Origin: Streptomyces asoensis
GTDB lineage: Bacteria; Actinomycetota; Actinomycetes; Streptomycetales; Streptomycetaceae
Length of the DNA: 64,000 bases
Direction: 5' to 3'
NCBI RefSeq assembly: GCF_013085465.1
Contig: NZ_CP049838.1
Coordinates: forward strand, 1,674,001-1,738,000
The first letter of the stretch is position 1, and every line of letters starts with the position of its first letter. The notes beneath the pieces are model-generated. The model saw only the letters and a program-made list of their open reading frames with translations, had not been told where the DNA came from and searched no databases. This document shows positions 1 through 8,356 of the stretch, one piece after another. Both the position numbers and the translations under genes were made by a program.

Positions 1-45
1 TCCCGCGAGTTCTCGCGTGCCCGAGCCGTTTTCGATCGTGGTCAT
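1..45 (-). CDS. Possible 5' end of a gene cut by the window edge
   Basis: Reading leftwards, an ATG at position 45 opens a frame (MTTIENGSGTRELAG) with no stop before the window ends. A purine-rich GAGAGGACC/GAGGGC stretch just upstream could serve as ribosome binding site. Only 15 codons are visible, so no family can be named and the frame could be chance. The 245-bp gap to the emfourin gene holds a strong palindrome that could be its operator. Confidence 0.3.
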   Translation of the reverse strand, partial: MTTIENGSGTRELAG

Positions 46-202
46 GCCCTCGGTCCTCTCGATCGCGAATGCGTCCGCTCGACGGAAGAAGAATCGACGT
101 GCGCAGAGCGCGAATCTTCGGAGAAATCGCGGTGGGCACCTCGTCGAGCTGGTTCAAAGTACGTTCGGGAAAGAACGAGAGGCAAAGACGAAATGACAGC
201 AG

Positions 203-227
203 GTGCCATAAGGAATTCCTATGGCAC
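203..227. promoter_or_regulatory. 25-bp near-perfect inverted repeat
   Basis: The outer arms GTGCCAT and ATGGCAC are exact reverse complements. Between them lies one extra A and the self-complementary core AGGAATTCCT. The element sits between the stop of the emfourin-like gene (291) and the possible leftward start at 45. It has no T-run like an intrinsic terminator, so an operator for the leftward gene is as likely as a transcription end point for the protease operon. No cognate regulator is identified. Confidence 0.5.
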
Positions 228-290
228 ACTCCCGCAGGTCGATCCGGTGCCGCACGGGTCGGGTGGCCGACCGTCTGACCCCTGGCGCGG

Positions 291-593
291 TCACTGCTGC
301 GCGAAGTGCTTCTTGAGCCAGGTGAGCAAGGCCGCGAACGCAGGGGTCATGGCCGCGTCCGACTGCTCGAGGACCGTCACGCGGTCGCCGTCCTGCACTG
401 TGATCGTGTAGCTCATCGCATCCCTGGCGCGGCCGGTCCCGTCCCCCTGGGGCATCGAGACGGCCGCCGCCAGCAGCTGGGCCAGTTCAGCCGCAGCGGT
501 CTCGGGCAGGGCATCTGTGTCCAGCACCTCGGACGGGCGGCGGAGGTTGCTGGCTGCCGCCAGCCCGCCGTATGCCTCCAGAGTCACCGTCAC
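291..593 (-). CDS. Emfourin-like M4 protease inhibitor
   Basis: This is a 100-residue protein directly downstream of a protealysin-like M4 protease. The GTG start at 593 overlaps the protease TGA stop (590-592), so translation is coupled. The size, the gene position and the sequence pattern (VTVTLEAYGGLAA near the N-terminus, SYTITVQDGDR in the middle, a helical LLTWLKKHF tail) match the emfourin family, described in Serratia as a cytoplasmic protein inhibitor of protealysin encoded next to it. It carries no signal peptide or membrane segment, which fits an intracellular inhibitor that holds the co-expressed protease in check. The family assignment rests on recognition and context, not on an alignment. 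Confidence 0.82.
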   Translation of the reverse strand: MTVTLEAYGGLAAASNLRRPSEVLDTDALPETAAAELAQLLAAAVSMPQGDGTGRARDAMSYTITVQDGDRVTVLEQSDAAMTPAFAALLTWLKKHFAQQ

Positions 594-1804
594 CTGGTGC
601 CCTTCAGCGCGGCCACGTCCTGGGCCAGCGCGGTGACCTTGTCGTTCAGTGCCCCGAGCTGCCTGGCGAGGGCCGCCCTGCCGTCCTCCCGGCCCGCGCC
701 GCCGTTCCCGTTGACCGCAAAGCTCCGTACCCGGGCGACTCCGGTCGGGACGCCCGTGATCGGGACTTCCACCTCCTGCCACGCCGACAGCACGGCCGAC
801 TGCTCGGGGCTGCCGACGCCGAACAGTTCCCCGGCCTTCTGGAAGGTGGTGCCCGCGAAGTCCTGGAACTGGTCCTCGGCGCCGGACGCCTTGAGCGATT
901 CGTACCAGATGTTTCCAGCAGCCTTCCATGCGAATCCGCCGATGCGCACGGCCGTCAGGAAGAACGCCTTGTTCGGAATTCCGGAGTTGAAGTGCACTCC
1001 GCCGGAATCCCCTCGTTTGGTGTCGGGCAGGTGGATGAATTTGCTCATACGGTCGGGCTGGGGATCCTTTCCGAACTTCGGATTGTTGTAAGCGTGCCCC
1101 GGGTCCTTCATCGACCGCAGGGCGTCGCCACCGATTCCCGGAGTCCACACGTCAGCCCCGATCAGCCAGTCCGCCTCCTCGGCGGTCTGTTTCAGCGACC
1201 ACTGCTTGACCAGCGACCCGAAGACGTCCGACATCGACTCGTTCAGGGCTCCGGACTGATTGTGGTACTCGAATTCCGAGGTGTGATCGGTTATTCCGTG
1301 GGTCAACTCGTGGGAGATCACTTCGAGGGATCCGGTGAGGTTACTGAACTCCTTTCCGTCCCCGTCACCGAAAAGCATCTCGCGTCCGTCCCAGAATGCA
1401 TTGTTGACTTGGAAGCCGAAGTGGACGTATCCGTCCAGGCGCATTCCGCGGCCGTCGATCGAATTTCGCTGGAACACCTCATTGTAGAAATCGCGCGTAA
1501 GGCCGAGTGCGTCGAACGCCTGGTTGACGGACGGGTCCGCGGACTCCGGGCCGTCCTCCGGCCTGGCCAGGACAGCGTTGGAGAGGAATTCCTCCTGCTC
1601 ACAGTCGAAGACGGTGCGCCGGCCGTTTCCGGGGGCGGCCGCGCCGGCGGCGAAAGACGCTCGGACCGCTCGCTCACCCCGCAGGCGAGCAGTTACGAGC
1701 AGGGTGTCCAGGGCGGCTTCGCGCACCTCCCTGTCCTCGCTGTCCAGGAGCTTGTCGAGAATGTACGGGGGGATGATGCAGTTGATGGGGCGAGCCCTGC
1801 TCAT
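590..1804 (-). CDS. Protealysin-like M4 (thermolysin family) metalloprotease
   Basis: A 404-residue neutral zinc metallopeptidase. Residues 165-169 are HELTH (two zinc-binding His and the catalytic Glu). NESMSD at 188-193 supplies the third zinc ligand, and a GGVHFNSGI segment carries the late catalytic His. There is no signal peptide. Instead a short propeptide of about 50 residues begins with an IIPPYIL motif, as in protealysin-type intracellular M4 proteases rather than in secreted thermolysins with long propeptides. The start at 1804 was chosen because CAGGAGG lies 7 nt upstream; longer in-frame extensions run through the 21-bp repeats and look non-coding. About 70 residues after the catalytic region end in a coiled-coil-like LNDKVTALAQDVAAL tail. 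It is coupled to the emfourin-like gene. Confidence 0.93.
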   Translation of the reverse strand: MSRARPINCIIPPYILDKLLDSEDREVREAALDTLLVTARLRGERAVRASFAAGAAAPGNGRRTVFDCEQEEFLSNAVLARPEDGPESADPSVNQAFDALGLTRDFYNEVFQRNSIDGRGMRLDGYVHFGFQVNNAFWDGREMLFGDGDGKEFSNLTGSLEVISHELTHGITDHTSEFEYHNQSGALNESMSDVFGSLVKQWSLKQTAEEADWLIGADVWTPGIGGDALRSMKDPGHAYNNPKFGKDPQPDRMSKFIHLPDTKRGDSGGVHFNSGIPNKAFFLTAVRIGGFAWKAAGNIWYESLKASGAEDQFQDFAGTTFQKAGELFGVGSPEQSAVLSAWQEVEVPITGVPTGVARVRSFAVNGNGGAGREDGRAALARQLGALNDKVTALAQDVAALKGTR

Positions 1805-1850
1805 GGGAAACCTCCTGAGCGAGAAGGCCGACGGCCGAGCATTCATCTCT

Positions 1851-1892
1851 TTTAATATGCAACATGGCCGGTTTAATATGCAACATGACCGG
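1851..1892. repeat. Two head-to-tail 21-bp direct repeats upstream of the M4 protease
   Basis: Two adjacent copies of TTTAATATGCAACATG followed by G/A and CCGG occupy 1851-1871 and 1872-1892 and differ at one base. They are strikingly AT-rich for this genome and lie 47 to 88 bp upstream of the protease start. A 21-bp period is two helical turns, which suits a tandem activator or repressor site with copies on the same DNA face. On the protease-sense strand each copy reads CATGTTGCATATTAAA, which could also carry a promoter -10 element. Confidence 0.75.
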
Positions 1893-2275
1893 TCGCAGAA
1901 AAACGGCCAGCTGCCCGCCGGCGTGGCGGCAGCGGGAGAAGTGTCGACACCGACCATCCCCGTTTCCAGCGGCGCAGTCACGCTGATATCACCAGTCTCC
2001 TGCCGTCCGTGGTGACTGGCAAACGCAGGTCCAGGAACAAGAGCCGCGCACGAATTGCGTGAATGTCAGAAACGCGAACGGGCGCTGCCGGTGCCGCAGT
2101 GGCCATCAGCGTCGACGCCGGCGCCACGGTCAGCGTTCACCGCGCGATCCGCTGGTGTGGGCGAACCGACCCCCGGTGTTATTCAATGAGGTGTGCGGTG
2201 AGGGATCTCGGGGCCCCGTCGCACGGGTCCGAGTAACGACCCCGGCGCTGCGCCGGGGATTGCTGAGAGAGCCGC
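1893..2275. other. Intergenic region between divergent protease and phosphatase genes
   Basis: This 383-bp stretch holds no gene I can support. A short rightward reading frame at 2059-2316 is Arg-rich, has no recognisable start signal and overlaps the phosphatase start. Promoters for both divergent genes must lie here or in the adjacent 21-bp repeats, but no clear -35/-10 pair was identified. Confidence 0.5.
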
Positions 2276-4438
2276 ATGGACTCCACGCCCTCCTCCTCGC
2301 CCTCATCGCCGTTTGACCTGGTCAGCCGCGCACTGGGGCGCTACATCCCGCGCGGCGGATCGGCAGCGGCCACCGGTTCCGACAACGCGCGGGGCGACCG
2401 CACCACCGACCGACGCGTACCCGAGAACCCGGCAGCCGACCGTCACGATCAGATTCTCGGCGTGGTCAACCTGGACAGCGATCTGAGAATCGCCCGCTCC
2501 AATCTGGACGCCGCCGTTTTCGCGGGTCTGGACGCCGTGGCCGGGAGTCCATTCGCCGATCTCCTGCCTCCCGGGGACGTACCGACGGTCACCCGGCGGT
2601 TGCGGCAGGTCCTGGAGATCGGTGAGGCACACGTCGCCCGCATCCAGCGCCTGCGGCGCGGCGACGGGTCGGAGCTGGTCGTCTCGATGAGCATCCTGCC
2701 CGCCGCTGCGCCTCAGGAAGGCTTGACCGTCTCCCTGATCGCCATGGCCAGAAGGCTGCACCTGTACGCCGCCGAGACCGCGATCGGCACCTCGCTGGAC
2801 ATCGGCGAGACGGCGCAGTCGCTGGCGGAGTCCCTGCTGGCCTGGGGGGACGTGGCCGCCGTCGACCTCGACTTCGCCGTGTGGACGGGCGAGGGAGTCA
2901 CCGAGCGGGCGCAGGGGCGTATCCGGCTACGGCGGGCAGCCCTGGTGCCGGACCGGGTGTGGCCCGAGGGTTACGTGACTCCGGGCGACGATCTTCCGAG
3001 CGACGCGAGCCGCCTGCTGGCGCAGGCGGTACGGCGGGACGATGCCCCGCAGGCCATCGTCATACCCGACCGGGAGGCGGTCGAGCGGCTGCTCGGCAGT
3101 CCGCGAGCGATCCGTGCCCTGGTGCCCGGTGACCGGTCGGCGAGTGTGGCGTGCATACCGCTGGTCCTGGACGGCGTGCCGCCCGTCGTGCTGGGCGTGG
3201 CGGAGGTCTGGCGGCGGGCGGACCTCCCCTTCCGCGACAGCGAGTTGTTCGACCTCCAGGAACTGGTCGCCAGGACCGCCCATCATGTCGACCTGGCCCG
3301 CCAACACCAGCGCGAGCACACTCAGGTGCTGGCCTTGCAGCGCCGGCTGCTGCCCCGGACAGGCGGCCACACCCTTGAGATCGCCAGCGTCTACCAGCCC
3401 GCCACCCCCGACAGCGCGGGCGTCGGTGGCGACTGGGTGAACAGCTTTCCGCTGCCGGACGGCCGTACCGCGCTGGTCGTCGGTGACGTCGTCGGGCACG
3501 GCCTGGGAGCCGCGGCAACCATGGGCCAGCTGAGCATGGAGGCCCGCGCACTGCTGTCCGCGGGGCTGGCGCCCGACGAGGTGCTGGAGCACCTGGACGA
3601 GACCGTGACGCTGCTGGACGACGCGGAGTCCGGGCTGGCGGCCGGCTACAGCGCCCTCGGCTCCACCTGCTGCATCGCCCTCTACGACCCGGTCGGCCAC
3701 CACGTGGCGCTCTCCAGCGCCGGCCACCTTCCCCCGGTCCTGGTGCTTCCGAACGGCCGCGCGGGCCCGCTCGCGGTCAGCCCTCACCCCGGCCTGGGCG
3801 CCGAGTTCGCGCTGCGGGAGCCGTTCGAGGTGTACACGTTCGGCGCGCCCCCGGGCTCCCTGCTCGCCCTCTACACCGACGGCCTGGTGGAGGATCCGGC
3901 CCTGTCGATCGACGAGGGGATCAGCAGGCTGGCGGATGTCCTGTCCGCGGTGCACCCCTGGGACGCCCTTCAGCAGGCCGCACGGCACGTCGTCTCCGTG
4001 CTGGCGCCCGTGCGCCAGCGCGACGACGTGACCCTGCTGCTCGTGCGCATGATCGGCTACCGCAAGGGGGACACCGCGACCTGGCGGCTGCCCGCCCGCG
4101 ACGACGCGCCCGCCCGTGCCCGCGCGCACGTCTCCGCGCTGCTGCGGCAGTGGGACACCAGGGGCGACACCCAGGACGACGTATCGCTGCTGGTCAGCGA
4201 GCTGGTCACGAACGCGGTGCGCTTTGCCACCGGCCCCATCACGATACGACTGATCAGGGCCGGTCACGGCCTGCTGTGCGAGGTGGGCGACACCGGCAAC
4301 GGCAGGCCACGTCTGAGCCGAGGCGGCCTCCTCGACGACGGCGGGCGTGGCCTGCGCATCGTGCACAGGCTCACCACCCGATGGGGGGTGCGGTGGACGG
4401 ACACCGGCAAGGTGATCTGGGCGGAAGTCGCAAGGTGA
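2276..4438 (+). CDS. PAS-GAF-SpoIIE phosphatase with C-terminal anti-sigma-type ATPase
   Basis: A 720-residue cytoplasmic signalling protein. In order: a Ser/Pro-rich N-terminus, a PAS-like domain (about 55-160), a GAF-like domain (about 165-345), a PP2C/SpoIIE phosphatase domain (about 370-595, with GGDWVN near 384, GDVVGHG and a late DDVTLL) and a HATPase_c_2 domain (about 600-715, N-box SELVTNAVRF and GGRGLRIVHRL). Such proteins usually dephosphorylate an anti-anti-sigma factor and can act as a sigma-factor switch kinase. GGDWVN departs from the usual GGDWYD/FD, but the GGD aspartate that corresponds to a metal ligand is kept, so activity is likely retained. The start at 2276 follows a GAGAG purine stretch. 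No sigma-factor partner gene is adjacent. Confidence 0.9.
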   Translation: MDSTPSSSPSSPFDLVSRALGRYIPRGGSAAATGSDNARGDRTTDRRVPENPAADRHDQILGVVNLDSDLRIARSNLDAAVFAGLDAVAGSPFADLLPPGDVPTVTRRLRQVLEIGEAHVARIQRLRRGDGSELVVSMSILPAAAPQEGLTVSLIAMARRLHLYAAETAIGTSLDIGETAQSLAESLLAWGDVAAVDLDFAVWTGEGVTERAQGRIRLRRAALVPDRVWPEGYVTPGDDLPSDASRLLAQAVRRDDAPQAIVIPDREAVERLLGSPRAIRALVPGDRSASVACIPLVLDGVPPVVLGVAEVWRRADLPFRDSELFDLQELVARTAHHVDLARQHQREHTQVLALQRRLLPRTGGHTLEIASVYQPATPDSAGVGGDWVNSFPLPDGRTALVVGDVVGHGLGAAATMGQLSMEARALLSAGLAPDEVLEHLDETVTLLDDAESGLAAGYSALGSTCCIALYDPVGHHVALSSAGHLPPVLVLPNGRAGPLAVSPHPGLGAEFALREPFEVYTFGAPPGSLLALYTDGLVEDPALSIDEGISRLADVLSAVHPWDALQQAARHVVSVLAPVRQRDDVTLLLVRMIGYRKGDTATWRLPARDDAPARARAHVSALLRQWDTRGDTQDDVSLLVSELVTNAVRFATGPITIRLIRAGHGLLCEVGDTGNGRPRLSRGGLLDDGGRGLRIVHRLTTRWGVRWTDTGKVIWAEVAR

Positions 4439-4576
4439 CGCGGCCGCCGGGCGGGGTCCGGACGCGCGCGCCGGTGATCAGCGCGGGCGCGCGGCCGGCG
4501 TACGCGAGTGCGGCGAGCGTAGGGGCGGCGTGCGCGTCATCCGGCGCCGCCGACGGTACGGACGGCGCCCTCAGCG

Positions 4577-4741
4577 GTACCGGTGGCGTGACCGGTGATG
4601 CGGGGGCCCGTCTGCCCGTACCGGTGGCGTGACCGGTGATGCGGCGGCCCGTCTGCCCGTACCGGGGGCGTGACCGGTGATGCGGCGGCCCGTCTGCCCG
4701 TACCGGTGGCGTGACCGGTGATGCGGGCGGCCCGTCTGCCC
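4577..4741. repeat. Four tandem copies of a 41-bp repeat
   Basis: Copies start at 4577, 4618, 4659 and 4700. The unit begins GTACCGGTGGCGTGACCGG and ends GCCCGTCTGCCC, and a degenerate fifth start is at 4742. Copies differ at only one or two bases; the last has one extra G. Each unit carries two ACCGG(T) segments that can base-pair. The array lies between the convergent phosphatase and type III PKS genes, just beyond the PKS stop, and the rest of the gap (4439-4576) shows nothing else. Confidence 0.85.
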
Positions 4742-4763
4742 GTGCGGGTGGCGGGGGCTCGCG

Positions 4764-5948
4764 CTACAGCCACTCCCCTTCCAGGGCGGTGGCGGTGAGG
4801 CCCGGTGCCGCCGCGTACAGGACGGCGCGACTGCCCGACTTCTGCCCGGCGTCGTGCGCCCGCCTCAGGATGTCGAACACGGCGGCGCCTCCGCGGTTGC
4901 CGCTGGTGTAGCTGTCCCGGCTGTAGTCCAGCAGCCCCGACGGCCACGCGTCGGGCATCGTCTGCTCCATGTACTCCAGCACCCGGGTCCCGCCGGGGTG
5001 CGCGAGCAGCACGTCGGGGTGCCAGGAGTCGGGGTCGTCCTGGTAGCGGAGGCGCAGCCACTCCCACATCGCGGTGACCGTCTCCTGTACGGCGCGCGGC
5101 CCACGCCGGTCCATCACGAAGTGGGTGCCGTCCGCCCGTGTATCCAGGCGGTGCAGGTCCTGGGTGCCGGGGAGGGTGTGGTGCCAGGCGGCGTCCAGCC
5201 GCAGCACCGACTCGTGCCTCTGGCGGCCCGTGACCACCACGGCGACCGCGGTGTCCGCGAACAGCAACCGGACGATCAGGGACTCGATGGTGTCGTCCGC
5301 GGGCTGGTAGGTCGTGCTCAGCGCCTCCGCGATCACGACCAGGACCACCCGTTCGGGGTCCGCGGCCACGAGATCCGCCGCGAGGGCCAGGGAGCGGGTC
5401 CCCGCGACACAGGCCCACTGGGTGGCCGGCAGCAGCATCACGTCGTTGCGGAGCTGAAGCTTGTTGGCCAGGGCGATGTCCAGACCGGGCAGCGCCGGGG
5501 TGGTGGAGTGACTGGTGATCAGGCAGTCGATGTCCGCGACGTCCAGCCCGGCGATCTGTAGGGCCCCGCGCGCCGCGCGCTCCCCGTAGGACTGCACGGC
5601 CTCCCAGGCCGGCGCGGTGCGCTCCTGGACGGTCTGCGGCGCCGGTATCGCCTCGAGGGCGGCGATCACGCGGTCCACGTCCTGCTCGGTGAACCCGCCA
5701 CGTGCCAGCGCCTTTTGGGCGGGCGCGACGCCGACAGACCGCAGGCCGCCGCCGTTGCCGGGCGCGACGGCGGTCTCCAGCGGCAGCATCCATCCGCGGG
5801 TCTCGATGCCCGTACTGGCCGCGATGCCGTCGATCCGCGGCGCCCACGCCGCGTCCGGGTGCCGGTCGCGCACCTCCGCCACGATCTGGCTGGTCTCCAC
5901 GGCGTGCTCACCGTGTATCACGGCAGGGGGGCAGAGGTAAGCGGCCAT
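4764..5948 (-). CDS. Type III polyketide synthase (chalcone synthase-like)
   Basis: A 394-residue homodimeric-type ketosynthase that would extend an acyl-CoA starter with malonyl-CoA units. The catalytic triad is visible: Cys180 in WACVAG, His317 in LLAHPGG and Asn351 in SGNRGGA, with PGLDIALANKL typical of the thiolase fold. The length is normal for the family. The start at 5948 is chosen because upstream sequence is Pro/Arg-rich shadow coding; GGAAAGG lies about 10 nt before it. The enzyme does not obviously match the Streptomyces RppA or germicidin synthases I know, so its product is not assigned. No tailoring oxygenase or methyltransferase is adjacent, which is unusual since these genes often sit with a cytochrome P450 or methyltransferase. 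Confidence 0.9.
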   Translation of the reverse strand: MAAYLCPPAVIHGEHAVETSQIVAEVRDRHPDAAWAPRIDGIAASTGIETRGWMLPLETAVAPGNGGGLRSVGVAPAQKALARGGFTEQDVDRVIAALEAIPAPQTVQERTAPAWEAVQSYGERAARGALQIAGLDVADIDCLITSHSTTPALPGLDIALANKLQLRNDVMLLPATQWACVAGTRSLALAADLVAADPERVVLVVIAEALSTTYQPADDTIESLIVRLLFADTAVAVVVTGRQRHESVLRLDAAWHHTLPGTQDLHRLDTRADGTHFVMDRRGPRAVQETVTAMWEWLRLRYQDDPDSWHPDVLLAHPGGTRVLEYMEQTMPDAWPSGLLDYSRDSYTSGNRGGAAVFDILRRAHDAGQKSGSRAVLYAAAPGLTATALEGEWL

Positions 5949-6249
5949 GATGGGCACCTTTCCGGGGGAACAAGGGGGAACGTCACGAGGGCTGCGGCAT
6001 GGGCCACTTTGGAACTTCACGCCCATGCCGATGGGCTCCGCTTCGGGAGTCGCCGGCCCTGTCGAGCATGGACGCCAAATGGACATTTCCGCTGTGACCC
6101 AGACAACTTGGGCGACCCTTGGGGGCGTGATACGGCACACACCGCTGAAACGGGGGGTGTTCAGGCCGGTTCCACCGGTCTTACCTGACTCACCGTCACC
6201 CAGGTTGCGACCTGCTCGCGACGTGAGGTGTTCGCCGACGCGCTCCGGC
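5949..6249. other. Intergenic region upstream of the type III PKS
   Basis: This 301-bp gap contains the PKS leader and the 3' flank of the upstream membrane-protein gene. No coding sequence, clear promoter or hairpin could be supported by inspection. Confidence 0.4.
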
Positions 6250-7041
6250 TCAAGGAGCGGTGGTGTCGGAACCGCTCGCGGCACCGCTGCCGGACGGCCC
6301 GGACGTCGCCGAGGCCCAGGGACTGGAGCTGGGACTGGGACTGTGACTCGGGCTGGGACCAGACCCGGTGTCCGGCGCCGCGCTCGCGTTCGGCGAGGCG
6401 GAGCTGTCCGACTGCGGCGCCGTGCCGTCGGACGCACCTGGGGTGGGTGTCCAGCTGTCGGCGGGACCAGGGGTACCGGCCGAGCCACCGCCCACCGAGG
6501 TTCCCCTGCCCGGCTCGTTCTTGACGACGGCCGCCACCGGCTTGCCCATGATCAGCTCCACCGCGGTCACCGTGACCATCGCCAGGGCGAACACCAGGCC
6601 CGTCGCCAGGCCGTACTTCTTCCAGGCGATGGCCCTCCGGACGGAGCCACCCCGATACGTGGTGACCGACTCACCTTCGGAGGGCGTGCAGGGCCGTACC
6701 CCGTCGACAACCGAAGCGTCGGCCGGTGATCCGAACGCCGCCCGGGCGTCCGCGCGGTGTTCAGCCCGCTCCTCGCCCGGCGTCCTCGGCACTCCTACCG
6801 GCGGCACCCGACTACGGATCCCCTCGCCCGTCCGTCGGAAAGCATGCGAGAAGACCGCGGCCCCGGTGGTCGCGCTGGCACTGACCACGGCGGCGCCGAT
6901 GATCGTCCCGGTCACCCCCAGCAGGGACGCCAGTACCGCGCCCACCACCGTCGCGAGCGCGCTCGCCACCACCTGCACAGCAGTCAGGTCGAGCACCTTG
7001 CGCTGAGGCGCCCGTCCCTCTTCTTCTCTGCGATTCTCCAT
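6250..7041 (-). CDS. Membrane protein with Ser/Pro-rich tail
   Basis: A 263-residue protein of unknown function. A charged N-terminus (RREEEGRAPQRK) precedes a long hydrophobic, Ala/Gly/Val-rich stretch at about 19-60, possibly two short membrane segments. An Arg-rich linker follows, then a second membrane segment at about 145-168 (YGLATGLVFALAMVTVTAVELI). The last 85 residues are Ser, Pro, Thr, Gly and Ala repeats ending in TTAP. The ATG at 7041 has AAGGGAT upstream. The layout is common among uncharacterised Streptomyces envelope proteins with a low-complexity extracytoplasmic tail. It stands alone between the PKS and an eroded region. Confidence 0.8.
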   Translation of the reverse strand: MENRREEEGRAPQRKVLDLTAVQVVASALATVVGAVLASLLGVTGTIIGAAVVSASATTGAAVFSHAFRRTGEGIRSRVPPVGVPRTPGEERAEHRADARAAFGSPADASVVDGVRPCTPSEGESVTTYRGGSVRRAIAWKKYGLATGLVFALAMVTVTAVELIMGKPVAAVVKNEPGRGTSVGGGSAGTPGPADSWTPTPGASDGTAPQSDSSASPNASAAPDTGSGPSPSHSPSPSSSPWASATSGPSGSGAASGSDTTAP

Positions 7042-7432
7042 CGATATCCCTTGATAGTTCCGGAGCCCGACATCTCGCCGGCCACTGTGTGACGGCCGGA
7101 GTGGTGCCGCCCACGGTGGGGCTGACGCGAGCTCGACGGAGGCCCGTCCGCCGGGCGCAGGAGCACGGGAGGCTCCTTCGACTGTGCGGACGGTTCAACG
7201 GGACGACTGCCCGGCTGACGGTGATTCACCTGCGATCGCCGACCCCGACCGGTGTCCGGTCAGCCGCACCGGCACTCAGGTCACCACGATCCAGCGCGGT
7301 GCGCAGCGACCGGGTCGGTGGCCTGGGGGATGACCTCGAAGGACTCGCCCGGTGCTGTGACCGCATGGGTTCGCCGGTTCGGTGGTCGTGGCGGTTGGAT
7401 GTGTGGTGACGTCCGATCCGACCGCTGGAGGC
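7042..7432. other. Non-coding 391-bp stretch bordering the eroded region
   Basis: No supported gene. It contains the leader of the 263-residue membrane protein and sequence leading into the transposase remnant. Short frames on both strands here have poor codon structure and no ribosome binding site. Confidence 0.4.
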
Positions 7433-7698
7433 GTGTCGGCAGAGCCCGTTCGGGTGTGCCGACTGACCGGTCAGGAGGGGCAGCGGCAGCAGATCGTGCG
7501 CCGGAGCAGCACCAGCACGCCCAGTTGGTCCAGGCCGACGAGGACACGGTCCGCGACGTGATCCACCGGTGCAACGAGATCGGCCTGGCCTGCCTGGCCC
7601 CTCAGCGGGCGGGAGGCCTTCCCCGCCAACTCAGCTCTGCCAATGAGGACTTCGTCGCCCGCACGGCCGCCACTCGCCCAGCCAGGATCGGCCGGCGA
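7433..7698 (+). pseudogene. Remnant of an IS630-family transposase
   Basis: Two short stretches in different frames resemble the N-terminal DNA-binding part of actinobacterial IS630-type transposases. The first, from the GTG at 7433, reads VRVCRLTGQEGQRLQQIVRR. The second, from about 7519, reads AQLVQADEDTVRDVIHR, then NEIGLACLAP, AGGLPRQLS and EDFVARTAATRP. The joining segment is missing and the frame has shifted. The catalytic DDE region and the inverted repeats are absent. The remnant cannot move and marks an old insertion next to other broken genes. Confidence 0.7.
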
Positions 7699-7740
7699 AA
7701 CCGCAGCCTGACAGCCTGTTTCCGAGCCTCCGGCCGGTGG

Positions 7741-8229
7741 TCATTCGATCCCGAGGGGGCCGATGCCCAGATCCTCACGCATGCGGCGGCGCATCTCGGC
7801 CATGGCCGTGCGGCGCTGTTGGATGAAGGCCGTGTCCTCGGCGGAGCCGACGGCCACCCCGCGGGCATAGGCGTCGCGCATCCGACGCAGGCTGTGAAAC
7901 GCATCGTTCCCGGCCGCAACAACGAGCGGCGGACCCACGAGCCAGAGCCGCTCGCTTGCCGTGTGCAATCCGGTCCCACGGAAGGCTTCGCGCACCGCCG
8001 CATCACGCGCTGACTCGGACATGTGATCGCCCAGGGCGACAGCCCGTATCTCCTCCCCCGCGTCTTTGAGGGCGGAGGCGTACTCGGTGTACACGGCGCG
8101 TCGCACTTCCAGAGCGTGTCGTGCTTCCTCGCGCCGCCACCTGTTCCGATCGGCGATCAAGGTGGCGGCGATGCCGATAGCGGCACCTGTCAGCGTGGAG
8201 AGCAGAGGCATCCAGTCCATGCGCCGCAT
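7741..8229 (-). CDS. Hypothetical membrane-anchored protein
   Basis: About 162 residues from the ATG at 8229 (an alternative ATG is at 8220; an upstream frame to 8331 looks non-native because it is Trp/Cys/Arg-rich). One N-terminal membrane helix (LLSTLTGAAIGIAATLIA) is followed by a basic RNRWRREEARHALEVRR helix and a long, charged, mostly helical cytoplasmic region. This layout is common in short Streptomyces hypotheticals with a single anchor and a coiled-coil body. No catalytic motif is seen. The ribosome binding site is weak. It lies between the transposase remnant and the OsmC gene. Confidence 0.65.
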   Translation of the reverse strand: MRRMDWMPLLSTLTGAAIGIAATLIADRNRWRREEARHALEVRRAVYTEYASALKDAGEEIRAVALGDHMSESARDAAVREAFRGTGLHTASERLWLVGPPLVVAAGNDAFHSLRRMRDAYARGVAVGSAEDTAFIQQRRTAMAEMRRRMREDLGIGPLGIE

Positions 8230-8356
8230 GCTGTCCCAACCACCGCAGCCACACCAGCGGCTCTCACTCTCCGGCACAGGGAACCACGCAGGGCCTTGCG
8301 GTCGACGGGCGATGTCCGCGCTGGTCGGCAATGCGCTGCCGCGCCCTACGCCCGGC

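Noticed and set aside
2059..2316. Small rightward frame before the first phosphatase
   Set aside because: Arg-rich, overlaps the real start at 2276 and has no ribosome binding site.
4577..4741. CRISPR-like array
   Set aside because: The 41-bp units are contiguous with no unique spacers, so this is a simple tandem repeat.
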